Shown piece by piece: positions 44,594-53,511 of a DNA stretch of 64,000 nt. Every line of letters starts with the position of its first letter. Position 1 is the stretch's first letter. The notes below the pieces were generated by a model. The model searched no databases and had not been told where the DNA came from. It worked only from the letters and a program-made list of their open reading frames with translations. This DNA is from Candidatus Hydrogenedentota bacterium (GTDB lineage: Bacteria; Hydrogenedentota; Hydrogenedentia; Hydrogenedentales; JAEUWI01). The stretch covers positions 149,876 through 213,875 of the forward strand of contig JAHBVV010000008.1 in the NCBI GenBank assembly GCA_019637335.1, given 5' to 3'. Both the position numbers and the translations under genes were made by a program.

Positions 44594-45076
44594 ATGGAAC
44601 TGCATACCCTTAAGAACGATGCCGGCGCCAAGAAGAAGCGCAAGCGAGTCGGCCGCGGGCCGGGATCCGGCAACGGCAAGACGGCGGGCAAGGGCCACAA
44701 GGGCCAGAAGGCCCGCGCGGGCTATGCGCGCCACTTTGGATTTGAAGGCGGCCAGATGCCGCTGCACCGGCGCCTTCCGAAGCGCGGCTTCAAGCACGCG
44801 TCCCGCTCGCCGTTGACGATCATCAATATTGACGTGATCGACGGTGCTTTCGAGGCGGGCGCGGAAGTTACGGCCGAGGCGATTGTGTCGGCGGGGCTGG
44901 CGAAGTCCAGCCGCGGCGGCATCAAGGTGCTTGGCCGGGGTGAAGCGACCAAGAAGCTCGTGCTGAAGGTGCAGGCGATATCGCCCTCCGCCCAGCAGAA
45001 GATCGAAGCCGCCGGCGGGACGGTCGAGATCGTCGCCGCGAAGGCCCCCGCCGCGGAAGCGGCCGCGGCCGAGTAA
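44594..45076 (+). CDS. rplO: 50S ribosomal protein L15
   Basis: 160 residues from the ATG at 44594; the frame is open upstream but MELHTLKNDAGAKKKRKRVGRGPGSGNGKTAGKGHKGQKAR is the true L15 beginning. FEGGQMPLHRRLPKRGFKH is diagnostic. The end is an Ala-rich tail (AAKAPAAEAAAAE). rpmD, usually directly upstream, is missing. Confidence 0.97.
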   Translation: MELHTLKNDAGAKKKRKRVGRGPGSGNGKTAGKGHKGQKARAGYARHFGFEGGQMPLHRRLPKRGFKHASRSPLTIINIDVIDGAFEAGAEVTAEAIVSAGLAKSSRGGIKVLGRGEATKKLVLKVQAISPSAQQKIEAAGGTVEIVAAKAPAAEAAAAE

Positions 45077-45088
45077 GGAGTTCAGCGG

Positions 45089-46417
45089 GTGTCCGAGCCA
45101 ATCGAAGCATTCAAAAACGCCTTCAAGATCCCCGAGTTGAAGCAGCGCATTCTCTTTACGCTGACGATGCTCGCGGTCTACCGCCTGGGCTGCCACGTCC
45201 CCGCGCCGGGGGTGAATGGCGCCGCGCTTGCCGAGCAGATCGGCGGCGGCGGCCTGCTGGGCTTTTACGACATGTTCACCGGCCAGGCGTTTTCGAATGC
45301 GACGGTGTTCGCGCTCGGCATCATGCCGTACATCACGGCTTCGATTATTCTGTCGCTGCTGATCCCGGTCATTCCGGCGCTTGAGGCGCTCCAGAAGAGC
45401 GGCCAGGAAGGCCAGAAGAAGATTACGGAGTACACCCGCTACGGCACGATAGGCCTTTGTCTGGTGCAGAGCGTGGCGATCGGGATGTACCTCCAGAGCC
45501 TGGGTTCGGAGATCGTGCCCCGGCCCGGGATACCGTTTTTGCTGATGTGCGTCATTACATTTACGACGGGCACGGCGTTCATCATGTGGCTTGGCGAGCA
45601 GATCAGCGAGCATGGCATCGGGAACGGGATTTCGCTGGTCATTTTCACGAGCATCATCGCGTCGATGCCCGCGGCCATCGTGAACCTGATCCGTTTGATA
45701 GGCAACCAGCAGGTCAGCATTTTCACCGGCATCATCCTGGTGTTCCTGATGGTGGTTGTCGTGATGGGCGCGATCCTGGTGACGACGGGCCAGCGCCGCA
45801 TTCCGGTTCAGTATCCGCGCCAGGTCAAGGGCCGCCGGGTGATGGGCGGGCAGCGTTCGTACCTTCCGCTGCGCGTCAACCAGGCGGGCGTTATCCCGAT
45901 CATTTTCGCCAGCTCGCTGCTGATGCTTCCGAGCATGGTGGGCGCGGGCATCACGAACGTCACGGTGCGGAGCATTGTGAACAACATCGCGGATCCTCAG
46001 TATCTGGTGCACAATATCCTGTACGCGATTATGATTGTGTTCTTCTCCTTCTTCTACACCGCAATCACGTTCAACCCGGTTGAGCTTGCGGATAATATGA
46101 AGAAGTATGGTGGCGTCATTGTTGGCGTGCGTCCGGGCAAGGCGACGGCGGACTATCTCAACAAGGTGATGACGCGGATTACCCTGGTTGGGTCGTTGTT
46201 CCTGACGGTGGTGGCGCTGTTGCCGGCGGTGGTGTACGTGGTGCTGGAAGTTCCGGATTGGATGATCGTGCAGTTTTTCGGCGGGACGAGCCTCCTGATC
46301 CTGGTGGGCGTGGCGCTGGACACGATCAAGCAGATCGAGCAGCACCTGACGATGCGCCATTACGATGGATTTTCCAGCGGCTCCGGCGGCGGGCGGATAC
46401 GTTCGCGGCGCGGCTGA
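45089..46417 (+). CDS. secY: SecY protein-translocase channel subunit
   Basis: 442 residues from GTG, ten membrane helices. KQRILFTLTMLAVYRLGCHVPAPGVN, the plug region GGGLLGFYDMFTGQAF, FALGIMPYITASIILSLL, ISLVIFTSII, and GGQRSYLPLRVNQAGVIPIIFASSLLMLP (loop C5) are conserved. Forms the Sec channel with SecE and SecG for export and membrane insertion; many secreted enzymes in this window depend on it. A 135-base gap precedes map; adk, often found here, is absent. Confidence 0.97.
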   Translation: MSEPIEAFKNAFKIPELKQRILFTLTMLAVYRLGCHVPAPGVNGAALAEQIGGGGLLGFYDMFTGQAFSNATVFALGIMPYITASIILSLLIPVIPALEALQKSGQEGQKKITEYTRYGTIGLCLVQSVAIGMYLQSLGSEIVPRPGIPFLLMCVITFTTGTAFIMWLGEQISEHGIGNGISLVIFTSIIASMPAAIVNLIRLIGNQQVSIFTGIILVFLMVVVVMGAILVTTGQRRIPVQYPRQVKGRRVMGGQRSYLPLRVNQAGVIPIIFASSLLMLPSMVGAGITNVTVRSIVNNIADPQYLVHNILYAIMIVFFSFFYTAITFNPVELADNMKKYGGVIVGVRPGKATADYLNKVMTRITLVGSLFLTVVALLPAVVYVVLEVPDWMIVQFFGGTSLLILVGVALDTIKQIEQHLTMRHYDGFSSGSGGGRIRSRRG

Positions 46418-46552
46418 GCGAATCTTGCGCGAACCGCATCGGAAGGGAACAAGACTTTAACAGTTGCAATAGTATACAATACGCCGGTTTCGCCGGAACG
46501 AGCGCCGGTAGCGTATTTGACGAGAACAGCGCCAGCGGCGTTCGGGTGAGTT

Positions 46553-47332
46553 ATGATATCGGTCCGCAGTGAACGAGAAATCGACCTCCTGCGGGAGGCC
46601 AATCAGATTGTGGCGCGGGTGCACGACACCCTCCACGAGCTGATCCGGCCCGGAGTGACCACCGGCGAGCTCGACGCGGTTGCGGAGGAAATCATCCTGG
46701 AGGCCGGCGGTAAGCCCGCGTTCAAGGGATACCACGGTTACCCCGCATCGACGTGCATATCGGTGGACGAGGTTATCGTTCACGGGATACCGGGCGACCG
46801 GGTTCTCCGGGATGGTGAAATTGTCAGTATTGACGTTGGCGTTCAGTTCAAAGGCTACTTTGGCGACGCCGCGGTTTCGTGGCCCTGTGGCCAGATTGAC
46901 TCGGCGCGGCGTAAGCTGCTGGAGACGACGGACAGCGCCCTGGCGCGCGCGATCGAGGCGGCGGCGGCCGGGAATTACCTGTGCGATATAGGCCGCGCGG
47001 TGGAGGCGGTCTGCAAGCCGATGAAGTACGGCATCGTCCGGGACTTCGTGGGCCACGGCATTGGCACGGCGATGCACGAGGAGCCGCAAGTCCCGAATTT
47101 CGACACGGGGAGCCGCGGCCCGCGGCTGAAGGCCGGCATGGTGCTCGCGATAGAGCCGATGGTGAACATGGGTACGGAGAAGGTGAAGGTCTTGAAGGAC
47201 GGCTGGACGGCGGTAACGGCGGACGGCAGGCCAAGCGCTCATTTCGAGCACAGCGTGGTGGTCCGGGAAGACGGTGGAGAGATATTGTCAGGATCGAAGA
47301 TCAACATCTGGGGCCGGCTGAAGGCATCGTAG
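46553..47332 (+). CDS. map: Methionine aminopeptidase, type I
   Basis: 259 residues. The pita-bread fold with five metal ligands is readable: D in [17 protein letters not shown] (two Asp), H in [19 protein letters not shown] in [10 protein letters not shown], and E in FEHSVVVRE. Removes the initiator Met from nascent proteins. Normally followed by infA, which is absent. Confidence 0.97.
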   Translation: MISVRSEREIDLLREANQIVARVHDTLHELIRPGVTTGELDAVAEEIILEAGGKPAFKGYHGYPASTCISVDEVIVHGIPGDRVLRDGEIVSIDVGVQFKGYFGDAAVSWPCGQIDSARRKLLETTDSALARAIEAAAAGNYLCDIGRAVEAVCKPMKYGIVRDFVGHGIGTAMHEEPQVPNFDTGSRGPRLKAGMVLAIEPMVNMGTEKVKVLKDGWTAVTADGRPSAHFEHSVVVREDGGEILSGSKINIWGRLKAS

Positions 47333-47376
47333 CGCCGGTACCCGGGTTTTGCACGCATTCCGTAGGAGTAGCGAAG

Positions 47377-47490
47377 ATGAAAGTGCGCAGTTCAGTCAAG
47401 AAGATTTGCGAGAAATGCAAGATTATCCGCCGGCACGGCCGCGTCCGGGTGATTTGCGAGAACCCCAAGCACAAGCAGCGACAGGGATAG
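47377..47490 (+). CDS. rpmJ: 50S ribosomal protein L36
   Basis: 37 residues; AGGAG 8 bases before the [40 protein letters not shown] is a complete L36 of the zinc-binding type: C-x2-C ... C-x4-H. Occupies its usual place upstream of rpsM. Confidence 0.96.
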   Translation: MKVRSSVKKICEKCKIIRRHGRVRVICENPKHKQRQG

Positions 47491-47541
47491 GGTATCTTCG
47501 GCGCGCCAACGCGTGCGGCGCCGGCTAGGAGAATCAAGGAC

Positions 47542-47907
47542 ATGGCTCGAGTTGTAGGTGTAGACCTCCCGCGCGAAAAGCGGGTGGAAGCCGGATTGCA
47601 GTCGATCTACGGGATCGGGCTGACCCGCGCCAGGCAGCTACTGGAGAAGACCGGCATTAACCCCGACACGCGCGTGCGCGACCTGACGGATGAAGAGGCG
47701 AACCTGCTTTCGTCGACGATCCAGACGATCTACAAGGTGGAGGGCGATCTCCGGCGTGAAGTGTCGGCGAACGTGAAGCGGCTGATGGAGATCAACTGCT
47801 ACCGCGGCCAGCGCCACAAACGCGGGCTTCCCGTTCGGGGGCAGCGCACGAGCACGAACGCGCGCACCCGGAAGGGCCCGCGCCGCATCGCGATCAAGAA
47901 GAAATAA
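47542..47907 (+). CDS. rpsM: 30S ribosomal protein S13
   Basis: 121 residues. [38 protein letters not shown] and [27 protein letters not shown] are family signatures; the C-terminal tail reaches the P site. Confidence 0.97.
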   Translation: MARVVGVDLPREKRVEAGLQSIYGIGLTRARQLLEKTGINPDTRVRDLTDEEANLLSSTIQTIYKVEGDLRREVSANVKRLMEINCYRGQRHKRGLPVRGQRTSTNARTRKGPRRIAIKKK

Positions 47908-47949
47908 CGACCGGACGTCAAACCCTGAAGCCAGAGGAGGCCTCGTCAC

Positions 47950-48348
47950 GTGGCGAAAGAAAAACGAAAGACCAAGAACAAGAAGCGCCGAGTCGCCCTG
48001 AACGCGACGTCGGGCGTCGCGCACATCCAGGCGACCTTCAACAACACGATCGTGTCCATCACGGATCCGCAGGGCAACGTGATCGCGTGGTCGAGCGCGG
48101 GACAGGTGGGCTTCTCTGGTTCCCGCAAGAGCACGGCTTTCGCCGCGCAGCTGAGCGCCGAGCAGGCGAGCACGAAGGCCCTGGAAATGGGGCTGAAGGA
48201 AGTTCGGGTATACGTGAACGGCCCCGGGGCCGGTCGCGAATCCGCGATCCGCGCCATCCAGGCGGCGGGCCTGACCGTGTCGCTCATCAAGGACGTGACG
48301 CGCGTTCCGCACAACGGCTGCCGCCCCCCCAAGCGGCGCCGGGTCTAA
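47950..48348 (+). CDS. rpsK: 30S ribosomal protein S11
   Basis: 132 residues from GTG, with GGAGG upstream. [46 protein letters not shown] and [18 protein letters not shown] are diagnostic. The following 99 bases hold no rpsD, which normally comes next. Confidence 0.97.
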   Translation: MAKEKRKTKNKKRRVALNATSGVAHIQATFNNTIVSITDPQGNVIAWSSAGQVGFSGSRKSTAFAAQLSAEQASTKALEMGLKEVRVYVNGPGAGRESAIRAIQAAGLTVSLIKDVTRVPHNGCRPPKRRRV

Positions 48349-48447
48349 TCCGGTCTCCGCACCGGCATTGGGAAATAAGCGAGGCGCCTGGGCGTTGGGC
48401 CTGCGCCGGGGCTGAACTGCACCGTGTGTCCTGAGAGGCGTGGATAG

Positions 48448-49476
48448 ATGATAGCAAAAGAATTTACGATCCCGAGATACGTTAAGATCGATGACGAGGC
48501 GAACGTGAAGTTTTCGCGTATCACCGTCGAGCCGTTCGAGCGCGGCTACGGAACGACCGTGGGCAACTCGCTGCGGCGCGTTCTGCTCGCTTCCCTGCAG
48601 GGAACGGCCGTAACGGCGATCCGTGTCGAGGGAATCTCGAACGAGTTTTCGGCGATACCCGGCGTCCGCGAGGACGTGACCGAGTTTGTCCTGAATCTGA
48701 AGAAGTGCGACCTCCGGCTGAACCGGGACGAGGCGCTGATCTTCACGTACAGTTTCAGCGGGGAGGGCGAGATCACGGCCGGGGACATATTCAAGGACCA
48801 GGAGCTGGTCGATGTGTTCAACCCGGAGCACGTGGTGCTGACGTCGACGTCGAAATCGACGAAGCTGGAGATGGAGATCAAGGTGGACCGGGGCCGCGGC
48901 TATGTAACCGCCGAGCATTTCGAGCTCGAACACGCGCCGATTGACACGATCTACCTTGACGCGAACTTCTCGCCGGTGAAGAAGGTTAACTTCCAGGTGG
49001 AGGACGCGCGCGTCGGCCAGACGACGGACTACGATCGCCTTCTTCTGGATATCTGGACGAATGGTTCGATTTCGCCGGAACGCGCGCTGGAAGAGGCGGC
49101 GGGCCTGCTGATCAACCACCTGCGGATCTTTGTGAAGCAGGAGCAGGAAGGCGATGCGCTGGGCGGCGACAACGCGCCGGAGGATCCGGAGCTTATGCGG
49201 ACGCTTGCGCGCAACGTCGACGAGCTGGAGCTGAGCGTTCGCGCGGCGAATTGCCTCAAGGCCGCAAACATTCGCACCATCGGCGATCTGGTGGCCCGCG
49301 AAGAGAGCGAAATGCTGCAGTTCCACAACTTCGGCAAGAAATCTTTGGACGAGATCAAGGCGCTGCTCGATTCGATGGGCATGTCCCTTGGCATGAAGGT
49401 CGGCGCGCCGGCCGCGGCCAGCGTTCCCGCTGCCCCCGCGGTTGAGGACGAGCCCGACAACGATGAGGATGAATAA
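48448..49476 (+). CDS. rpoA: RNA polymerase alpha subunit
   Basis: 342 residues. The N-terminal dimerisation domain has EPFERGYGTTVGNSLRRVLLASLQGTAVTAIRVEGISNEFSAIPGVREDVTEF; the C-terminal domain (~255-325) has LELSVRAANCLKAANIRTIGDLVAREESEMLQFHNFGKKSLDEIKALLDSMG, contacting UP elements and activators. It ends in an acidic low-complexity tail (VEDEPDNDEDE). Confidence 0.98.
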   Translation: MIAKEFTIPRYVKIDDEANVKFSRITVEPFERGYGTTVGNSLRRVLLASLQGTAVTAIRVEGISNEFSAIPGVREDVTEFVLNLKKCDLRLNRDEALIFTYSFSGEGEITAGDIFKDQELVDVFNPEHVVLTSTSKSTKLEMEIKVDRGRGYVTAEHFELEHAPIDTIYLDANFSPVKKVNFQVEDARVGQTTDYDRLLLDIWTNGSISPERALEEAAGLLINHLRIFVKQEQEGDALGGDNAPEDPELMRTLARNVDELELSVRAANCLKAANIRTIGDLVAREESEMLQFHNFGKKSLDEIKALLDSMGMSLGMKVGAPAAASVPAAPAVEDEPDNDEDE

Positions 49477-49478
49477 CG

Positions 49479-49856
49479 ATGCGGCACCGTAAAGCTGGAA
49501 GGCGCCTGGGCCGGGACATGTCCCACCGCAAGGCCACGATGCAGAGCCTTGCGAACGCGCTCTTCGAACACAGCGCCATTGAAACCGGCCACCTGAAGGC
49601 CAAGGAACTGCGGAAGTTCGCGGAACCGCTGATTACGCTGAGCAAGGTGGACACGGTGGCGAACCGCCGGCGCGCCTTTGCGAAATTGCGGGACACGAAT
49701 TCGGTCAGCCGTCTTTTCAACACGATCGGGCCGGCCTTCGCCGAACGTCCGGGCGGTTATACGCGCATTCTCCGCCTGGGCAACCGGCTGGGCGACGCGG
49801 CGCCGATGGCGCGGATTGAGCTCGTGGAAATGGGCGAGTACACCGAGGAGGATTAA
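49479..49856 (+). CDS. rplQ: 50S ribosomal protein L17
   Basis: 125 residues, beginning 2 bases after rpoA. MRHRKAGRRLGRDMSHRKATMQSLANALFEHSAIETGHLKAKELRKFAEPLITL and PGGYTRILRLGNRLGDAAPMARIELVE are conserved. Last gene of the cluster. Confidence 0.97.
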   Translation: MRHRKAGRRLGRDMSHRKATMQSLANALFEHSAIETGHLKAKELRKFAEPLITLSKVDTVANRRRAFAKLRDTNSVSRLFNTIGPAFAERPGGYTRILRLGNRLGDAAPMARIELVEMGEYTEED

Positions 49857-49885
49857 GCCCCCTCCGCCCGCATGGATGTATTCCG

Positions 49886-49920
49886 GGAGCAGCGCTTCAG
49901 GGCGCTGCTCCTGTTTTATT
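49886..49920 (+). terminator. Intrinsic terminator of the ribosomal cluster
   Basis: Perfect 10-bp stem GGAGCAGCGC (49886-49895) and GCGCTGCTCC (49902-49911) with a 6-base loop, followed by TGTTTTATT. 30 bases after the rplQ stop. Confidence 0.92.
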
Positions 49921-49970
49921 GGCCGGCGCCGGTTGTATCCGCATCGCGCCTCGTATAGAATGGCAGGCCA

Positions 49971-50909
49971 ATGAAATCGGCAACCCCCATCAGCAACCGC
50001 GCCGTACGCCCCGCCGGGAGGCGCGCGCAGCGGCGCGCCGGCCTGCCGCGGGCAATTTTCCCGGCCCTGCTCGCGAGCGTGGCCGCCTTTGCGGGATGCA
50101 ACCCGCGCGTGGCGGTTACCGGCCTGGTGACCAATGTCGATGGCGAGCCCCTGCCGGGCGTATCGGTGAAAGTGGAGGCGGCCCAGGCCTTTGGGGTGAC
50201 CAACGGGAACGGTATTTTCGGCCGGCGGCCCAATATTCTGTCCGTCCCGCCGGGCGCCTGGGAGCTGGAGTACATCAAGTCCGGCTTCACAACGGCCTAC
50301 CAGAACCTCGATACCGGGAATGCGCGATCGGTTGAAGCGCCGCCGGTCGCTCTCTGGCCGCTTCCCGCCGCGCGCGGGGTGTATCTGCTCGAGGGCATTC
50401 ACTACGAATCGCTTACCCGCGCGACGCCGGAGCGCTACCGCGCGCTGAATGGCGGCGCGGTGTATGGATTGAACGCCAAGATCCTGCCGGAGGTGGAGCT
50501 ATCCGAGTCGCCGGTGTTTTTCGTGAGCCACAAGATGGCGACCTACGACTGGCAACTCTCCCGCCTGGAAACGGCCCGGGTGTTTCGCCCGGGTGTGGAG
50601 GCTCCGCCGCCGGGCGAGAAGATTGACGATTCCATTACCGAATCCATCTGGGCCGCCGCCGTGCGGCTGCCCATTGAAACCATTCCCGTGGATCTGCCCG
50701 AGCGGCTGCTCTGGCAGATCCGGCCCGCTGTCGCGATGCAGCCCGGCGTGTACGCGATCCACTGGGGCGCGCTGGACGGCGACAGCACCACCGAGGAATC
50801 CGTCTACCTGATCGGTATACAGGCTCCCGAAGCGGAGGCCGAAGAGGGTTTGGAAGAGGAAGGCGGGGACCGGGCCGGGGAAGACGCCGGTCCCGGCGCG
50901 GGCGCCTGA
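49971..50909 (+). CDS. Lipoprotein with carboxypeptidase-regulatory-like domain
   Basis: 312 residues. A long basic N-terminus leads to a lipobox, FPALLASVAAFAGC, so the mature protein would begin at Cys near residue 43 and be lipid-anchored. One transthyretin-like domain follows (VAVTGLVTNVDGEPLPGVSVKVEAAQAFGVTNGNGIF.. PPGAWELEYIKSGF), then an unassigned domain ending GVYAIHWGALDGDSTTEESVYLIGI. The last 35 residues are acidic and Gly-rich (EAEEGLEEEGGDRAGEDAG). It sits after the ribosomal terminator, 53 bases before the HD nuclease gene. Function unknown. Confidence 0.75.
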   Translation: MKSATPISNRAVRPAGRRAQRRAGLPRAIFPALLASVAAFAGCNPRVAVTGLVTNVDGEPLPGVSVKVEAAQAFGVTNGNGIFGRRPNILSVPPGAWELEYIKSGFTTAYQNLDTGNARSVEAPPVALWPLPAARGVYLLEGIHYESLTRATPERYRALNGGAVYGLNAKILPEVELSESPVFFVSHKMATYDWQLSRLETARVFRPGVEAPPPGEKIDDSITESIWAAAVRLPIETIPVDLPERLLWQIRPAVAMQPGVYAIHWGALDGDSTTEESVYLIGIQAPEAEAEEGLEEEGGDRAGEDAGPGAGA

Positions 50910-50962
50910 GCGCCGCCGGGCCGGCGCGAACCGCCAGTACCCCCAACGCTCCGGAGGACTTA

Positions 50963-51913
50963 ATGAAAAAGCATTTCATAAACACGATGCAGGAAGGCGA
51001 CCTGGTCAGCGACGTATTTATCGCGACCCGCAACGACCTCCGCACGAAGCAGGATGGGGGCAAGTTTCTCGGCATGGTCTTCAAGGACCGCACCGGTGAA
51101 ATTGGCGGGATCATGTGGAACAACGCCGCGGAGGTTTCCCGGCAGTTCGAAGTGGGCGACGTGGTCAGCGTGAAGGCCAAGGTGAATTCCTACCAGGGGC
51201 GCCTCCAGCTTCAGGTGGAGCAGGTCGTCCCGCTGAAGGAGGGCGAGTACGACATTTCGGATCTGGTATTCACGCCCGAGAGCATGCGGGAAGACATGGA
51301 CACCATCCGCGCCGTGCTGGATACCGTGCAGGATCCGTGGATCCGGCGTCTGGTGGATGCGTTCTGGAACGACGCGGCCTTCAACGTCGCGTTCTCCAGC
51401 GCGGCCGCGGCGAAAAAGTGGCACCACGAATACCGGGGGGGGCTTGCGCGGCACACCTGCGAGATGTTCCGCCTTGGGGATACGATGTGCGAGCTCTTCT
51501 CGGACATCAACCGGGATGTGCTCGTGGCGGGCATCTTCCTGCACGACATTGGCAAGCTGGAGGAGATGACGCACGACCTCGTGGTGGAATACACCACGCC
51601 GGGGCGCCTGCTCGGCCATGTGCAGATCGGGGCGGCGCAGGTATCGGAGAAGATCGGCGCGATTGACGGCTTTCCGGAAACGCTCCGCCTGCAGATTCTT
51701 CACTGCATCCTGGCGCACCACGGGGAATTGCAGTATGGTTCTCCGGTTGTGCCGAAGACGCTGGAGGCGGTGGTGCTGCACCATATCGACAACTTGGACG
51801 CCCAGGCCGCGGCCTACAGCCGGATTGCCCGCGAAGCGCGCGATCGGAACCAGGCGTGGTCGGAATATATGCCGCTGATCGACCGAATGATCTGGACCAC
51901 GGAAGACGGCTGA
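50963..51913 (+). CDS. OB-fold/HD-domain 3'-5' exoribonuclease (YhaM family)
   Basis: 316 residues; GGAGG upstream of the ATG. An N-terminal OB-fold nucleic-acid-binding domain (~10-95: DGGKFLGMVFKDRTGEIGGIMWNN.. VVSVKAKVNSYQGRLQLQVEQV) precedes an HD hydrolase (~150-290) with WHHEYRGGLARHTCEM, LHDIGKLEEM, HVQIGAA, LAHHGELQYGSPVVPKTLEAVVLHHIDNLDA. This is the exact domain order of YhaM/CbfI, which degrades single-stranded RNA or DNA from the 3' end with Mn. No partner genes are nearby. Confidence 0.92.
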   Translation: MKKHFINTMQEGDLVSDVFIATRNDLRTKQDGGKFLGMVFKDRTGEIGGIMWNNAAEVSRQFEVGDVVSVKAKVNSYQGRLQLQVEQVVPLKEGEYDISDLVFTPESMREDMDTIRAVLDTVQDPWIRRLVDAFWNDAAFNVAFSSAAAAKKWHHEYRGGLARHTCEMFRLGDTMCELFSDINRDVLVAGIFLHDIGKLEEMTHDLVVEYTTPGRLLGHVQIGAAQVSEKIGAIDGFPETLRLQILHCILAHHGELQYGSPVVPKTLEAVVLHHIDNLDAQAAAYSRIAREARDRNQAWSEYMPLIDRMIWTTEDG

Positions 51914-51939
51914 ACCGCTTACCATCGAGGCAGGCCGCC

Positions 51940-53511
51940 ATGCCCCCGCGCGTATGCATCTTCGCCCGAGAATCGCTGCTGCACTGGTCCGCGTTCTATG
52001 TGAAGGCGTTCCGGCAGGCCTGCGACACGATCGCCATCGGGCCGGCGACGGGGCCGGAGAACCACGATTTTCCCGACTGGGCCGCGGTGGAGCGGTACGT
52101 GGTGAAGAACGACATCATCAGCGATGCCGATGATGCGGGGGCGCTCCTGGCGCTGCTCCCCGAAGGGTGGACGCCGGATCTGGTGGTGGCGATTCAGTCC
52201 GGCGGCCCGGTGATCGCCGGTATTGCGGAGCTGGGCTGCCCCACGGCGTACATTTCGGTCGATACCTGGCACGACCCTCGTGATTTCGTGCTGGCGCACC
52301 AGTACGACTTCGTGTTTCTTGCGCAGAAGGGCATCGCGCCGCTCATGCGGCAGATGGGGTGCCGCCACGCCTTCTGGCTGCCGCTCGCCTGCGACCCCGA
52401 GGCGCATTACGCGGCGGAGGTTCCCGAGGAATTCGACATCGCGTTTATCGGGAGCACGCATTTCATGGTGAACCGCCAGCGGGTGGCGCGCCTGAAGCGG
52501 CTGGAGGCCGAGTTTAAGCTGGGCTACGCGTTTGGTCTCGGGAGCGACGCGATGGCGGAGGCCTATGGCCGCGCGCGGCTGATCTTCAACGCGAGCATTG
52601 CGCAGGACGTGAACATGCGCGTCTTCGAGGCCCTGGCGACGGGCAAGCCGCTGGTGACGAACGCGGAGGCGGCGGCCAACGGGCTTTTTGAGCTCTTCGA
52701 GGATGGGCGGCATCTCATTGCCTATACGGACGACAACCTGATGGAGCGCGTCCGCCACGCCTTGGACCATCCCGACTGGGCGGCGGCCATTGGCGAAGCC
52801 GGGCGCCGTGAGGCGCTGGAGAAGCATACCTATGTCCACCGCGTTCGGGAACTGCTGGAGATTGTGGCCCGCCATGCGCCTGGCCTGGCGGAGGGGGGTG
52901 CGCGCCCGCGCAAATCGGGTCAGCGCGTGGCTGAGTTTGTTCCGTGGGGCGCCCGCCGTCTGCTGGATGTGGGGATGGGCCTGGACGCGAGCCGGGTGGC
53001 GTTGCGGCGCCTGGGGGTGGAGTATGTGGCGGCGATCGCTCCCGATTCGGGGGCCCTCGAACGGCGGGGGCGTTCCTACGACGCGGCGGCGCTGCTGGAC
53101 CCGGGGGCGCCGCTGCCGGGCGCGGATTACGACGCGATTCTCTGGCGGAAGCCGGTTGAATCGGGGCTTGAATGGGACTACGTGTTCAACGCGTCGACGG
53201 CGGCGCTGGCGGAAGGGGGCCACGTGCTATTTGTCCTCGACGAGGCCGATATCCTGGCGAGCGCGGGCGAACTGGCCTTCTCCGCGCTGGTCCGCTGGAT
53301 GGCCCCCTGGCGCTACCGCCCCCTGGTGTGGCGGCACGGCTCCGAACGCGGGCACTATCATCTGGTGGTGGCGTGCCAGCAGACCGCCACGCCGGACGAG
53401 ATCGTGGCCCAACTCTACCGGGCTTTTCCGGTCAATGGCGTCGACACGAACCCCGGCGTTCAGATCTTCAGCGGCGAAGGACCCGGTTCACCAGGTGCTG
53501 GACGTCCGTAG
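51940..53511 (+). CDS. CgeB-like glycosyltransferase fused to methyltransferase-like domain
   Basis: 523 residues from the ATG at 51940 (GAGG upstream). Residues ~1-330 form a GT-B enzyme of the CgeB/DUF3880 kind: DIAFIGSTHFMVNRQRVARL, FGLGSDAMAEAYGRARLIFNASIAQDVNMRVFEALATGKPLVTNAEAAANGLFELFEDG, TYVHRVRELLEIV. Residues ~340-500 look like a Rossmann methyltransferase (RRLLDVGMGLDASRVALRRLGVEYVAAIAPDSG, YDAILWRKPVE, ALAEGGHVLFVLDEAD), though its SAM-binding glycines (DVGMGLDAS) are only approximate. This is probably a glycan-modifying enzyme. Its last 44 bases overlap the 3' end of the convergent M14 peptidase gene. Confidence 0.7.
   Translation: MPPRVCIFARESLLHWSAFYVKAFRQACDTIAIGPATGPENHDFPDWAAVERYVVKNDIISDADDAGALLALLPEGWTPDLVVAIQSGGPVIAGIAELGCPTAYISVDTWHDPRDFVLAHQYDFVFLAQKGIAPLMRQMGCRHAFWLPLACDPEAHYAAEVPEEFDIAFIGSTHFMVNRQRVARLKRLEAEFKLGYAFGLGSDAMAEAYGRARLIFNASIAQDVNMRVFEALATGKPLVTNAEAAANGLFELFEDGRHLIAYTDDNLMERVRHALDHPDWAAAIGEAGRREALEKHTYVHRVRELLEIVARHAPGLAEGGARPRKSGQRVAEFVPWGARRLLDVGMGLDASRVALRRLGVEYVAAIAPDSGALERRGRSYDAAALLDPGAPLPGADYDAILWRKPVESGLEWDYVFNASTAALAEGGHVLFVLDEADILASAGELAFSALVRWMAPWRYRPLVWRHGSERGHYHLVVACQQTATPDEIVAQLYRAFPVNGVDTNPGVQIFSGEGPGSPGAGRP

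Noticed and set aside
43763..46360. 865-codon antisense frame across rplR-secY
   Set aside because: Same GC-bias artefact; composition (His, Arg, Asn) and absence of a start context argue against a gene.
46441..46490. Promoter between secY and map
   Set aside because: An AT-rich GTATACAAT stretch is present but no -35 lies at acceptable spacing.
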